Assembly (NCBI GenBank): GCA_028713915.1 | Contig: JAQTNK010000014.1 | Coordinates: 24,849 to 88,848 of the forward strand | DNA length: 64,000 nt | Origin: Rhodocyclaceae bacterium | GTDB lineage: Bacteria; Pseudomonadota; Gammaproteobacteria; Burkholderiales; Rhodocyclaceae | Reading direction: 5' to 3' | Shown: piece by piece, positions 35,954 to 44,390 of the stretch | Numbering within the stretch: position 1 is the stretch's first letter | Layout of the letters: each line of letters begins with the position of its first letter | Translations under genes and position numbers: made by a program | The notes under the pieces: generated by a model | Told to the model about the DNA's origin: nothing | The model's database searches: none | Seen by the model: the letters and a program-made list of their open reading frames with translations, nothing else

Positions 35954-36772
35954 ATGACGCGCCGACTCAAGGGACTTCTGCACGGCGCGCTGGTGCCGCT
36001 GGTCGTGCTCGCCGTCTGGGAAGCCTGCAGCCGCGCTGGTTTCGTTTCCGCCATCGTGCTGCCGGCGCCGACGGCGGTCGCCGCCAAGTGGTGGCAGTCG
36101 CTGCTGCCGGCCCAGGCGTACGATGCGGCGACGCAGTCGCGGCTGGCCTGGCTGCTGTCGGGCGAGCTGATCCAGGACGCCGCTTCCAGCCTCTACCGCG
36201 TCGTCGTCGGCTTTCTCGTCGGCGGCGGGCTGGCCTTGCCGCTGGGCCTGGCGATGGGCGCCAAGCCGCGCGTCTATGATCTTTGCAATCCGCTGGTGCA
36301 GGTGCTGCGGCCGATTCCGCCAATCGCCTACATTCCGCTGGCGATCCTCTGGTTCGGCCTGGGCAATCCGCCGGCGGTCTTCCTCATCGCCATCGGCGCC
36401 TTCTTCCCGGTGCTGATGAACACCATCGCCGGCGTCCGCAATGTCGACGGCATTTACCTGCGCGCGGCGAAGAACCTCGGCGTCGGCGAATGGACGCTGT
36501 TCGTGCGCGTGATCCTGCCCGCCGCCACGCCCTACATCCTCGCCGGCGTGCGCATCGGCATCGGCACCGCCTTCATCGTCGTCATCGTCTCCGAGATGAT
36601 CGCGGTGAACGACGGGCTGGGCTTTCGCATCCTCGAAGCGCGCGAGTTCATGTGGTCGGACAAGATCATCGCCGGCATGTTCACCATCGGCCTGCTCGGC
36701 CTCGCGCTCGATACCGGCGTGAGCCGCCTCAACAACCATCTGCTGCGCTGGCATCGCGGGCTGGAGCATTGA
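35954..36772 (+). CDS. ABC transporter permease (NitT/TauT type)
   Basis: A 272-residue inner membrane permease with six predicted helices. The EAA loop, contacting the ATPase, is in IYLRAAKNLGVGEWTLFVRVILPAA (about 170-195). The LRPIPPIAYIPLAILWFGLGNPPAVFLIAIGAFFPV stretch is characteristic of the SsuC/TauC group. It forms one operon with the binding protein (seven-base gap) and ATPase (one-base gap). Confidence 0.9.
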   Translation: MTRRLKGLLHGALVPLVVLAVWEACSRAGFVSAIVLPAPTAVAAKWWQSLLPAQAYDAATQSRLAWLLSGELIQDAASSLYRVVVGFLVGGGLALPLGLAMGAKPRVYDLCNPLVQVLRPIPPIAYIPLAILWFGLGNPPAVFLIAIGAFFPVLMNTIAGVRNVDGIYLRAAKNLGVGEWTLFVRVILPAATPYILAGVRIGIGTAFIVVIVSEMIAVNDGLGFRILEAREFMWSDKIIAGMFTIGLLGLALDTGVSRLNNHLLRWHRGLEH

Positions 36773-36773
36773 G

Positions 36774-37562
36774 ATGACCCAGATCGTCGCCAGCAAGGTG
36801 CAGAAAGTATTCCGCACCGCCGGCCTCGAAGTCGTCGCCTTGAAGGACATCGATCTCGCCATCGGCAAGGGCGAGTTCGTCTGCCTGCTCGGCCCGTCGG
36901 GCTGCGGCAAGTCGACGCTGCTCAACGCCATCGCCGGCTTCTCGCTGCCGACCGGCGGCACGATCACGGTCGACGGCCGCCCGGTCGCCGCGCCCGGGCC
37001 CGACCGCGGCATGGTGTTCCAGGAATACGCGCTGTTCCCGTGGATGACGGTGGCGCAGAACATCGCGTTCGGCCTCGAGGTGCAGAAGATGCCGAAAGCC
37101 GAGATCGCCGCCAGGGTCGACCAGCTCCTCGGCATGCTCAATCTCAAGGACTTCCGCGACCGCTTCCCGAAAGACCTCTCCGGCGGCATGCGCCAGCGCG
37201 TCGCCATCGCCCGCATCCTGGCGCTCGATTCGCCGATCATGCTGATGGACGAACCGTTCGGCGCGCTCGACGCGCTCACCCGCCGCAACCTGCAGGACGA
37301 ACTGCTGCGCATCTGGTCGGCAACCGGCAAGACCATCATCTTCGTCACCCACTCGATCGAGGAATCGATCTATCTCGCCGACCGCATCGTCGTCATGACC
37401 TATCGGCCCGGCACCATCAAGCGCGATCAGCGCGTCGCCCTGGCGCGCCCGCGCGACCCGGCGGCGGCCGAGTTCAACGAACTCAAGCGCGAACTCAGCC
37501 GGCTGGTGATGGCCGAGCAGCAGCGCCACGCCGCGGAGGAAATGGGGATGTACCCGCCGTAA
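36774..37562 (+). CDS. ABC transporter ATPase (NitT/TauT type)
   Basis: A 262-residue ATPase of the SsuB/TauB/NrtD group. Walker A is LLGPSGCGKSTLL (about residue 41), the Q loop is MVFQEYALFPWMT, the signature is DLSGGMRQRVAIAR, Walker B is IMLMDEPFGALDA, and the switch His is in IIFVTHSIEESIYLADR. It completes the transporter; the C-terminal tail AEQQRHAAEEMGMYPP is a short extension. Confidence 0.93.
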   Translation: MTQIVASKVQKVFRTAGLEVVALKDIDLAIGKGEFVCLLGPSGCGKSTLLNAIAGFSLPTGGTITVDGRPVAAPGPDRGMVFQEYALFPWMTVAQNIAFGLEVQKMPKAEIAARVDQLLGMLNLKDFRDRFPKDLSGGMRQRVAIARILALDSPIMLMDEPFGALDALTRRNLQDELLRIWSATGKTIIFVTHSIEESIYLADRIVVMTYRPGTIKRDQRVALARPRDPAAAEFNELKRELSRLVMAEQQRHAAEEMGMYPP

Positions 37563-37677
37563 TCGACGCCCGGCCGCACCTTGCGGGCCGCTTCGACAAT
37601 CGGGGATGCGACGGCATCGCATCGACGCGGCGACGCCGCAACCATCGCCGCCGTCGGCGTGAGGCGATGCCGCCGCG

Positions 37678-37697
37678 CTGTCGCCGGCGGGCGACAG
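37678..37697. terminator. Hairpin downstream of the ABC operon
   Basis: CTGTCGCC (37678-37685) and GGCGACAG (37690-37697) form a perfect 8-bp stem around GGCG, about 115 bp after the ATPase stop. It could end the ABC transcript; only TTGT follows, so the T-run is poor. Apart from it, the 280-bp spacer 37563-37842 shows nothing recognisable. Confidence 0.4.
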
Positions 37698-37842
37698 TTG
37701 TCGACGCCGGCGTGCTGCCATACATTCGTCGCCTGTCGGTCCACCCAGTGCGGCCGTATCCAGGGCTGCGCCATGACGCCCGGCCGGTGCAGCGAGGCCG
37801 CTGGCGACAGCGTCGGCCGAACCGCGATGGAAGGAGGTACCC

Positions 37843-39321
37843 ATGAACGGCACCGGCATAGTCACGACCCAGGCCTCGGCCGGCGCGTGGATGTGGGCGG
37901 GCGCGGTGGCGGCGGGCTTGGCGCTGCTCGGCGTCGCCGTCGCCACCTACGGCGACGTGCCGATTGCGATCATGCCGAGCTTCATCCCGACCTCGTCGGT
38001 GGCGGCGATCATCGTGGACGGCCTCGTCGGCTATCTGCTGATCGTGCATTTCTTCATTTTCCGCCAGCCGGCGATCGGTTTCGCGGCATCGGCCTACGGC
38101 TTGCAGGCTTGTTCGGCGCTGGTGTGGCTGATGTCCTTTCCCGGGGCCTTCACCAGCGATGCGCTGGTCGGCTTTTCCAGCCAGGCGGCGATGTGGATCG
38201 CGGTGTTCACCTATATCGGCTTCCCGGCGCTGATCCTGGCGGCGGTCCTCGTCCATTGGCTGCGCGGCGAGCGGCTGATCCCCAGGGACTACATTCCGTT
38301 CGCCGTGCTGGTCTGCTTTTGCGCCCCGTTCATCGTCGTCGCCGTCGCCAACTGGTTCGCGGTCCGCCACCTGGAACTGCTGCCGGCGCTGATCCGGCAC
38401 GGCGACTACGCCGCCCTGGCGACGAGTCCGCTGGGCGCCGTGCTGTGGGGCATCAACGTCGTCGCCCTCATCGCCGTCACCCGCCCCGGCAACGTCTTCT
38501 TCCTCTGGCTGGGCGTTTCGGTGTTCGCCGAATTCATCGGCATGAGCCTGTGGCTGTCCGCTGCGGCGCGCCATACCTTCGAATGGTATGCGGGCCAGGC
38601 GGCGCACCTGGTCTCCGCCGTGATCCTGCTCGCCGCCCTGCAATGGGAAGTGCATCAGCTGTATCCGCTGCTGGCGCGGGCCAACGAGGCGCTGTACCGC
38701 GCCTCGGTCGAGGACGGGCTCACCGGCGTCTACAACCGCAGTTATTTCAACAACCAGCTGCCGGCCGAACTGGCGCGGGCGCGGCGACAGCGCCAGCCGG
38801 TGTCGCTGGTGATGATCGACATCGACCACTTCAAGCGCCTCAACGACCGCTACGGCCATCCCTTCGGCGACCGCTGCCTGGTGGAAGTCGCCAAGCGCCT
38901 GCGCGAGCAGATCCATCGCCCGGGCGACTTCACGGCGCGCTACGGCGGCGAGGAATTCGCCATGGTGCTGGTGGGCGCCTCGGCCAAGGGCGTGCGCGAC
39001 ATCGCCGAGCTGACGCGGCGCAAGATCGAAATCCTGCGCATCATGCCGCCGGCAAACCAGAGCGAGATGGTGGCCCTGACGGTGAGCATGGGCGTCGCGA
39101 CGCTGGAAGCCGACGACGCCGCGGATGCGGCCGGCTTGCTGGCGGCCGCCGACGGCGCGCTGTACGGCGCGAAGGCGATGGGGCGCAACCGCGTCTGCGT
39201 CGCCGAGCGGCCGGCGGCCGAGCTGATTCCCGCGGTGACGCAGAATGCCGAAGTCGTGGCGCTGGGCGACGGCGGCCGCGACGCCGTCGGCAACGCCGGC
39301 GCCGACCGCGAAGACCGCTGA
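37843..39321 (+). CDS. Membrane diguanylate cyclase (GGDEF)
   Basis: A 492-residue protein with a hydrophobic N-terminal half (about 15-285, seven or eight helices, no named sensor recognised) and a C-terminal GGDEF domain (about 290-445). The active-site motif is RYGGEEFAMVL, and the metal-binding SLVMIDIDHFKRLNDRYGH segment is intact. The inhibitory I-site RPGD sits five residues before GGEEF, so product inhibition is expected. AAGGAGGT at 37831-37838 is an almost perfect Shine-Dalgarno sequence before ATG 37843. Confidence 0.92.
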   Translation: MNGTGIVTTQASAGAWMWAGAVAAGLALLGVAVATYGDVPIAIMPSFIPTSSVAAIIVDGLVGYLLIVHFFIFRQPAIGFAASAYGLQACSALVWLMSFPGAFTSDALVGFSSQAAMWIAVFTYIGFPALILAAVLVHWLRGERLIPRDYIPFAVLVCFCAPFIVVAVANWFAVRHLELLPALIRHGDYAALATSPLGAVLWGINVVALIAVTRPGNVFFLWLGVSVFAEFIGMSLWLSAAARHTFEWYAGQAAHLVSAVILLAALQWEVHQLYPLLARANEALYRASVEDGLTGVYNRSYFNNQLPAELARARRQRQPVSLVMIDIDHFKRLNDRYGHPFGDRCLVEVAKRLREQIHRPGDFTARYGGEEFAMVLVGASAKGVRDIAELTRRKIEILRIMPPANQSEMVALTVSMGVATLEADDAADAAGLLAAADGALYGAKAMGRNRVCVAERPAAELIPAVTQNAEVVALGDGGRDAVGNAGADREDR

Positions 39322-39374
39322 GCGGCCGCTTCCCGCCGCCCGCGCGCCGTGCTGAAGACTAGCCAATATATGCG

Positions 39375-39407
39375 TTGACGCGAATATATGCATCGGCGTA
39401 TATTCGC
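39375..39407 (+). promoter_or_regulatory. arsR promoter and operator
   Basis: TTGACG (39375-39380) and TATATT (39399-39404) with 18-bp spacing form a good sigma-70 promoter. A perfect 9-bp inverted repeat, GCGAATATA (39380-39388) and TATATTCGC (39399-39407), covers the spacer and -10, the position and AT-rich form expected of an ArsR/SmtB operator. AATATATGC is also directly repeated at 39365 and 39383. Transcription would start about at the ATG (39412). Confidence 0.65.
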
Positions 39408-39411
39408 CGCC

Positions 39412-39750
39412 ATGGATATTCAAGCCACCTTCGACGCGCTCGCCGACGCCACCCGGCGCCGCATCCTGGCGCTGCTGGTCGATCAGGGCGAGCTTTGCGT
39501 CTGCGAGCTGTCCACCGCGCTGGACGAGAGCCAGCCCAAGGTTTCCCGCCATCTGGGCGTATTGAAGGACGCCGGCGTGGTGCTGCCGCGGCGCGAAGGG
39601 ACGTGGATGTTCTACCGTCTGGCCGACGATCTTCCCGCCTGGGCGAGTGCCTTGCTGGCGACGCTGAGCGCCGGCGCGGTGGCCGATTTCAAGTCCGATC
39701 GCAGGCGGCTCAAGGCCTGGTCCGGTCGTCCGCAACGCAGCGCCGCCTGA
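39412..39750 (+). CDS. ArsR-family metalloregulator
   Basis: A 112-residue winged-helix repressor of the ArsR/SmtB family. GELCVCELSTALDESQPKVSRHLGVL holds the recognition helix and a CVC pair like the arsenite site of E. coli ArsR; the third Cys of that protein (ELCVCDLC) is replaced by Ser, so As(III) or a similar thiophilic metal could still be sensed by two Cys. The start ATG at 39412 is preferred over ATG 39388, which lies within the operator. It probably represses itself and the downstream permease and thioredoxin genes. Confidence 0.88.
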   Translation: MDIQATFDALADATRRRILALLVDQGELCVCELSTALDESQPKVSRHLGVLKDAGVVLPRREGTWMFYRLADDLPAWASALLATLSAGAVADFKSDRRRLKAWSGRPQRSAA

Positions 39751-39763
39751 AGGAGATCGCCGC

Positions 39764-40813
39764 ATGACTGCCCTCACCGAAGCTTCCGCAACGCCGCGGC
39801 GCGCGCCCTGGGCCTGGCTCGGCTTCGCGCTGCTCGCCTGGATTGGCGCCTACGCCAGCCTCGACGCCTGCGCCGATGCCGTCGTCGCGGCGCTCGGATT
39901 GGCCGGCGGCAGCCGGCTCGGCGAGAGCGTGCGCTTTTTCGCCTACGACACGCCGAAAGTCCTGCTGCTGCTCGCCGGCATCGTCTTCGCCATGGGCGTG
40001 ATCCACACTTTCATCGCGCCGGAGCGCACTCGCGCGCTGCTGGCCGGCCGGCGCCTGGGCATCGGCAACGTCATGGCGGCGACGCTGGGCATCGTTACGC
40101 CGTTTTGCTCGTGCTCGGCCGTCCCGCTGTTCATCGGCTTCCTTGCGGCGGGCGTGCCGCTGGGGGTGACGTTCTCCTTCCTGATCTCGGCGCCGATGGT
40201 CAACGAAGTGGCGCTGGCGCTGCTGTTCGGCATGTTCGGCTGGAAAGTGGCGGCGCTCTATCTCGGCCTCGGCCTGACGGTCGCCATCGTCGCCGGACTG
40301 GTGATCGGCCAGCTCGGCATGGAGCGCCATCTCGAGGACTGGGTGCGCGCCATGCAAGCGTCGCAGCCGGCGCAATTCGAGGCCGCGCGGCCCGCCTGGC
40401 CCGAGCGCATCGACGCCGGCGTGGCGCACGTGAAAAGCATCGTCGGCAAGGTCTGGCCCTACATCATCGCCGGCATCGCGCTCGGCGCCGGCATCCACGG
40501 CTATGTGCCCGAGGACTTCATGGCCGCGATCATGGGCAAGGACGCGCCGTGGTGGTCGCTGCCCGCCGCCGTCGCCATCGGCGTGCCGATGTACACCAAT
40601 GCCGCGGGCATCATTCCGGTCGTCGAGGCGCTGCTCGGCAAGGGCGCGGCGCTCGGCACCGTGCTGGCCTTCATGATGAGCGTGATCGCCCTGTCGGCGC
40701 CGGAAATGATCATCCTGCGCAAGGTGCTGAAGCCGCCGCTGATCGCCACGTTCGCCGGCGTCGTCGCCGCCGGCATCCTCGTCGTCGGCTACGTTTTCAA
40801 CGCCGTCCTGTAG
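39764..40813 (+). CDS. ArsP/SO_0444-like permease (DUF318)
   Basis: A 349-residue inner membrane permease of the DUF318 family, which includes ArsP methylarsenite exporters and Cu/Zn efflux proteins. Eight or more helices are visible. The cysteine-containing helix TPFCSCSAVPLFIGFLAAG is the family hallmark and likely binds the thiophilic substrate; the related half AVAIGVPMYTNAAGIIPVVEALL lies in the second repeat. Sitting between an ArsR with a CVC site and a thioredoxin, it most likely exports an arsenical or a soft metal (inference). Confidence 0.85.
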   Translation: MTALTEASATPRRAPWAWLGFALLAWIGAYASLDACADAVVAALGLAGGSRLGESVRFFAYDTPKVLLLLAGIVFAMGVIHTFIAPERTRALLAGRRLGIGNVMAATLGIVTPFCSCSAVPLFIGFLAAGVPLGVTFSFLISAPMVNEVALALLFGMFGWKVAALYLGLGLTVAIVAGLVIGQLGMERHLEDWVRAMQASQPAQFEAARPAWPERIDAGVAHVKSIVGKVWPYIIAGIALGAGIHGYVPEDFMAAIMGKDAPWWSLPAAVAIGVPMYTNAAGIIPVVEALLGKGAALGTVLAFMMSVIALSAPEMIILRKVLKPPLIATFAGVVAAGILVVGYVFNAVL

Positions 40814-40824
40814 GGAGCCGCGTC

Positions 40825-41055
40825 ATGAAGAACGTCAAGATCCTCGGCACCGGCTGCGCCAACTGCCGGAACACCTTCGCGCTCGTCGCCGAAGTGGCGC
40901 GGGCCAGGGGCGCCGAAGTGCACATCGAAAAGGTCGAAGAGCTCCAGGCCATCATGGGCTTCGGCGTCATGAGCACGCCCGGCGTCGTCATCGACGGCAA
41001 GGTCGTGCATGCCGGCGGCGTGCCGGCGCGCAGCAAGGTGGAAGGCTGGTTCTGA
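40825..41055 (+). CDS. Small thioredoxin-like redox protein (MTH895 type)
   Basis: A 76-residue thioredoxin-fold protein with the active-site GTGCANCRN (C-x-x-C) and the cis-Pro loop in MSTPGVVIDGKV. It corresponds to the redox-active disulfide protein 2 family, often encoded beside DUF318 permeases and ArsR regulators. It may reduce or hand over the permease substrate. Starts 11 bp after the permease stop. Confidence 0.87.
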   Translation: MKNVKILGTGCANCRNTFALVAEVARARGAEVHIEKVEELQAIMGFGVMSTPGVVIDGKVVHAGGVPARSKVEGWF

Positions 41056-41155
41056 CGCCGCCGCCGCCCCGTTGCGGCTGAAGGACGGGCGCGGCTTCCG
41101 CGGTGAGGAATTTCGGCGCCGATCCGGTGCGCCATGCGGCCGCCGCAGGCGTAGA

Positions 41156-41171
41156 CTGTACGGACATACAG
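41156..41171. promoter_or_regulatory. LexA box upstream of dnaE2
   Basis: CTGTACGGACATACAG matches CTGT-N8-ACAG, 14 bp before the dnaE2 ATG at 41186. It shares 14 of 16 bases with the box at lexA (32206-32221), indicating that dnaE2 is a second LexA-controlled transcription unit. Confidence 0.92.
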
Positions 41172-41185
41172 TACGCGCTTTCCTC

Positions 41186-44100
41186 ATGTCGCCTTCGTCC
41201 TTGCCCGGCTACGCCGAGCTCCACTGCGTTTCCAACTTCAGCTTCCTGCGCGGCGCTTCGCACCCCGAGGAACTCGTCGCGCGGGCGGCGCAGCTCGGCT
41301 ATGCGGCGCTGGCGATCACCGACGAATGCTCGTTCGCCGGCATCGTGCGCGCCCATGTGGCGGCGCAGGCGGCCGGCCTCAAGCTGCTGATCGGCACGGA
41401 AATTACGCTCGCCGACGGCTTGCGGCTGGTGCTGCTGGCGCAGAACCGCGCCGGCTACGGCAATCTTTCCGCCCTGGTGACGCTGGGGCGGCGGCGCGCG
41501 CAGAAGGGCGCCTACGTCCTCACGCGCCATGACCTCGAAGGCTGGGACGGCGGCGGCGTGCCCGATTGCCTGGCGCTCTGGATCGCGCCGGCCGACGCCT
41601 TGGACGCCGATGCGCGCTGGCTCGCCGAGCACTTCGCCGGCCGCGCCTGGATCGCCTACGGGCGCTTTCTCGCCCCCGGCGACGGCGCGCACCTCGAGCA
41701 TCTGCGCGCGCTGGCGGCGCGCTGCGGGCTGCCGCTGGCGGCGGCCGGCGACGTGCATATGCATGCGCGCGCGCGCCGGCCGCTGCAGGACGTGCTCACC
41801 GCCTTGCGGCTGAAGACCGCGGTCGACCGAGCCGGCGCCGCGCTGTTCGCCAACGGCGAGCGCCACCTGCGTGCGCGCGTCGCGCTCTCGCGCCTCTATG
41901 CGCCGGACCTGCTGAGCGAGACGCTGGCGGTGGCGGCGCGCTGCGACTTTTCCTTGGCCGAATTGCGCTACGAATACCCGGAAGAAGTGGTGCCGCCGGG
42001 CGAGACGCCGGCTTCCTACCTGCGCGCCGAGGTCGAGCGCGGGCTGCTGGCGCGCTATCCCGGCGGCATCGACGGCAAGGTGCGCGCACAGGTCGAGCAC
42101 GAGCTGGCGCTGATCGCCGAGCTCCAGTACGAAGCCTATTTCCTCACCGTCTATGACATCGTCGTGTTCGCGCGGCGCCAGGGCATCCTCTGCCAGGGAC
42201 GCGGCTCGGCGGCGAACTCGGCGGTCTGCTATGCGCTGGGCATCACCGAAGTCGACCCGGCGCGCGCCGCGATGCTGTTCGAGCGCTTCATTTCGAAGGA
42301 GCGCAACGAGCCGCCCGACATCGACGTCGATTTCGAGCATCAGCGGCGCGAGGAAGTGATCCAGTATCTCTACGAAAAATACGGCCGCGGGCGCGCCGCG
42401 CTTACCGCCGTGGTCATCAGCTATCGCAGCCGCTCGGCGCTGCGCGACAGCGGGCGGGCGCTGGGCATCGACGACGACCGCATCGATGCGCTGACCGCCA
42501 ACCTCGCCTGGTGGGACCAGCCCGACGAGTGGCCGCAGCGCTTCAAGGAGGTCGGCCTCGATGCGGCGAGTCCGCGCGTGCAGAAGTGGATGGCGCTGGC
42601 GCGGGCGCTGAAAGGCTTCCCGCGCCACTTGTCGCAGCACGTCGGCGGCTTCGTCATCGCGCGCGGGCGGCTCGACCGCCTGGTGCCGATCGAGAACGCG
42701 CGCATGGCCGAGCGCAGCGTGATCCAGTGGGACAAGGACGACATCGATGCGCTCGGCCTGATGAAGGTCGACGTGCTGGCGCTGGGCATGCTCTCGGCGA
42801 TCCGGCGCGCGCTCGACGGCGTCGCCGCGCGGCGGGGCGGGGCGTTCGCCATGGCCGACATCCCGCCCGAAGATCCCGCCGTGTACGCCATGCTCGGCCG
42901 GGCCGACAGCGTCGGCGTCTTCCAGGTCGAGTCGCGCGCCCAGATGACGATGCTGCCGCGCCTCGCGCCGCGCTGCTTCTACGATCTGGTGATCGAAGTC
43001 GCCATCGTGCGGCCGGGGCCGATCCAGGGCGACATGGTCCATCCCTACCTGCGGCGGCGGCAGGGCAAGGAGCCGGTCGCTTACCCGTCCGCCGCCGTGC
43101 GCGGCGTGCTCGAACGCACGCTGGGCGTGCCGATTTTCCAGGAGCAGGCGATGCAGCTCGCCATCGTCGCCGCCGGCTTCACGCCGGGCGAGGCCGACCA
43201 GTTGCGCCGCGCCATGGCGGCGTGGAAGCGGAAGGGCGGGCTCGCGCCTTTCCGCGACAAGCTGCTGGCCGGCATGGCGGAGCGCGGCTACGCGGCGGAA
43301 TTCGCCGCGGCGCTGTTCCGCCAGATCGAGGGCTTCGGCGAATACGGTTTCCCCGAGTCGCACGCGGCGAGCTTCGCGCTCCTGGTCTATGTCTCGGCCT
43401 GGCTGAAATGCCATGAGCCGGCCGCCTTTCTCGTCGGCCTGCTCAACGCCCAGCCGATGGGTTTCTACCCGGCTTCGCAGCTGGTGCAGGATGCGCGCCG
43501 CCACGGCGTCGAGGTGCGCGCGGCGGACGTCACGGCGAGCGACTGGGAAACGACGCTGGAAAGCGCGGCCGTGCGCCTGGGGCTGCATCGCGTCAGAAGC
43601 CTGGGCCGGGATGCCGGCGAACGTATCGCCGCCGCGCGCCGCGTCGCGCCGTTCGCCCATGTCGCCGACCTCGTGCGCCGCGCCGAACTCGGCCGCGGCG
43701 ACCTCGATGCGCTGGCTGCGGGCGGTGCGCTGGCGGGGCTTGCCGGCCACCGCCGCAACGCCGCCTGGGCGGCCGCCGCCGTGCCGGTGCAGCGCGATCT
43801 GCTGTTCGACGCGCCGGCCGTCGAGGAAGCGCTGTCGCTGCCGCCGCCGGCCGAAGGCGAAGACCTCGTCGCCGACTACGCCCATCTCGGCCTCACGCTG
43901 GGCCGCCATCCGCTGGCGCTGCTGCGCGGCCATCTCGACCGCTGGCGCTACGCCACGGCCAGCGGCCTGCGCGAACTCGAACACAACCGCCCGGCGCGCG
44001 CCGCCGGCATCGTCACCTGCCGCCAGCGGCCGGGCACGGCGAACGGCGTGATCTTCCTGACGCTCGAAGACGAGACCGGGCTTGCCAATGTCATCGTCCA

Positions 44101-44269
44101 TGCCAGGCTCGCCGCGCGCCAGCGGCGCGAACTGCTCGGAGCGCGCCTGCTGGGCGTGCTGGGCGTGCTGAGCCGCGAGGGCGAAGTGGTGCACCTGATC
44201 GCCAAGCGGCTCATGGATCACACGGAACTGCTCGGCCGGCTGCCGACCGCCAGCCGCGACTTCTGCTGA
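41186..44269 (+). CDS. dnaE2: Error-prone DNA polymerase DnaE2 (ImuC)
   Basis: A 1027-residue C-family polymerase, the catalytic member of the ImuA-ImuB-DnaE2 mutasome used for damage-induced translesion synthesis. The N-terminal PHP domain begins YAELHCVSNFSFLRGASHPEE. The palm catalytic acids are in PPDIDVDFEHQRREEV (about 378) and KVDVLALGML (about 528). The C-terminal helix-hairpin-helix and OB domains follow (about 800-1020). ATG 41186 is chosen because it matches the family N-terminus and lies just after the LexA box; no Shine-Dalgarno sequence is visible. Confidence 0.95.
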   Translation: MSPSSLPGYAELHCVSNFSFLRGASHPEELVARAAQLGYAALAITDECSFAGIVRAHVAAQAAGLKLLIGTEITLADGLRLVLLAQNRAGYGNLSALVTLGRRRAQKGAYVLTRHDLEGWDGGGVPDCLALWIAPADALDADARWLAEHFAGRAWIAYGRFLAPGDGAHLEHLRALAARCGLPLAAAGDVHMHARARRPLQDVLTALRLKTAVDRAGAALFANGERHLRARVALSRLYAPDLLSETLAVAARCDFSLAELRYEYPEEVVPPGETPASYLRAEVERGLLARYPGGIDGKVRAQVEHELALIAELQYEAYFLTVYDIVVFARRQGILCQGRGSAANSAVCYALGITEVDPARAAMLFERFISKERNEPPDIDVDFEHQRREEVIQYLYEKYGRGRAALTAVVISYRSRSALRDSGRALGIDDDRIDALTANLAWWDQPDEWPQRFKEVGLDAASPRVQKWMALARALKGFPRHLSQHVGGFVIARGRLDRLVPIENARMAERSVIQWDKDDIDALGLMKVDVLALGMLSAIRRALDGVAARRGGAFAMADIPPEDPAVYAMLGRADSVGVFQVESRAQMTMLPRLAPRCFYDLVIEVAIVRPGPIQGDMVHPYLRRRQGKEPVAYPSAAVRGVLERTLGVPIFQEQAMQLAIVAAGFTPGEADQLRRAMAAWKRKGGLAPFRDKLLAGMAERGYAAEFAAALFRQIEGFGEYGFPESHAASFALLVYVSAWLKCHEPAAFLVGLLNAQPMGFYPASQLVQDARRHGVEVRAADVTASDWETTLESAAVRLGLHRVRSLGRDAGERIAAARRVAPFAHVADLVRRAELGRGDLDALAAGGALAGLAGHRRNAAWAAAAVPVQRDLLFDAPAVEEALSLPPPAEGEDLVADYAHLGLTLGRHPLALLRGHLDRWRYATASGLRELEHNRPARAAGIVTCRQRPGTANGVIFLTLEDETGLANVIVHARLAARQRRELLGARLLGVLGVLSREGEVVHLIAKRLMDHTELLGRLPTASRDFC

Positions 44270-44390
44270 CGGCAGGCGGCTGCGTGAAACGGGCATAGGC
44301 CGTTCCGACCCGGCGGCGAACTCTTGTCCGCAGGCCCTGTCGAATTTTCCGGTGGGTGGTGAATCCCACGCGTTTGCCTGGTGCCGACCG

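Noticed and set aside
41103..41390. 95-codon frame that starts before the dnaE2 LexA box
   Set aside because: It runs across the LexA box and then out of frame through the PHP domain of dnaE2; not a plausible gene.
44281..44390. Possible riboswitch (c-di-GMP or cobalamin type) before the Ala-rich gene
   Set aside because: The GGTGGGTGGTGAATCCCAC hairpin and the GGTGCCGACCGATGG end are suggestive, but the conserved cores of neither class can be found in order.
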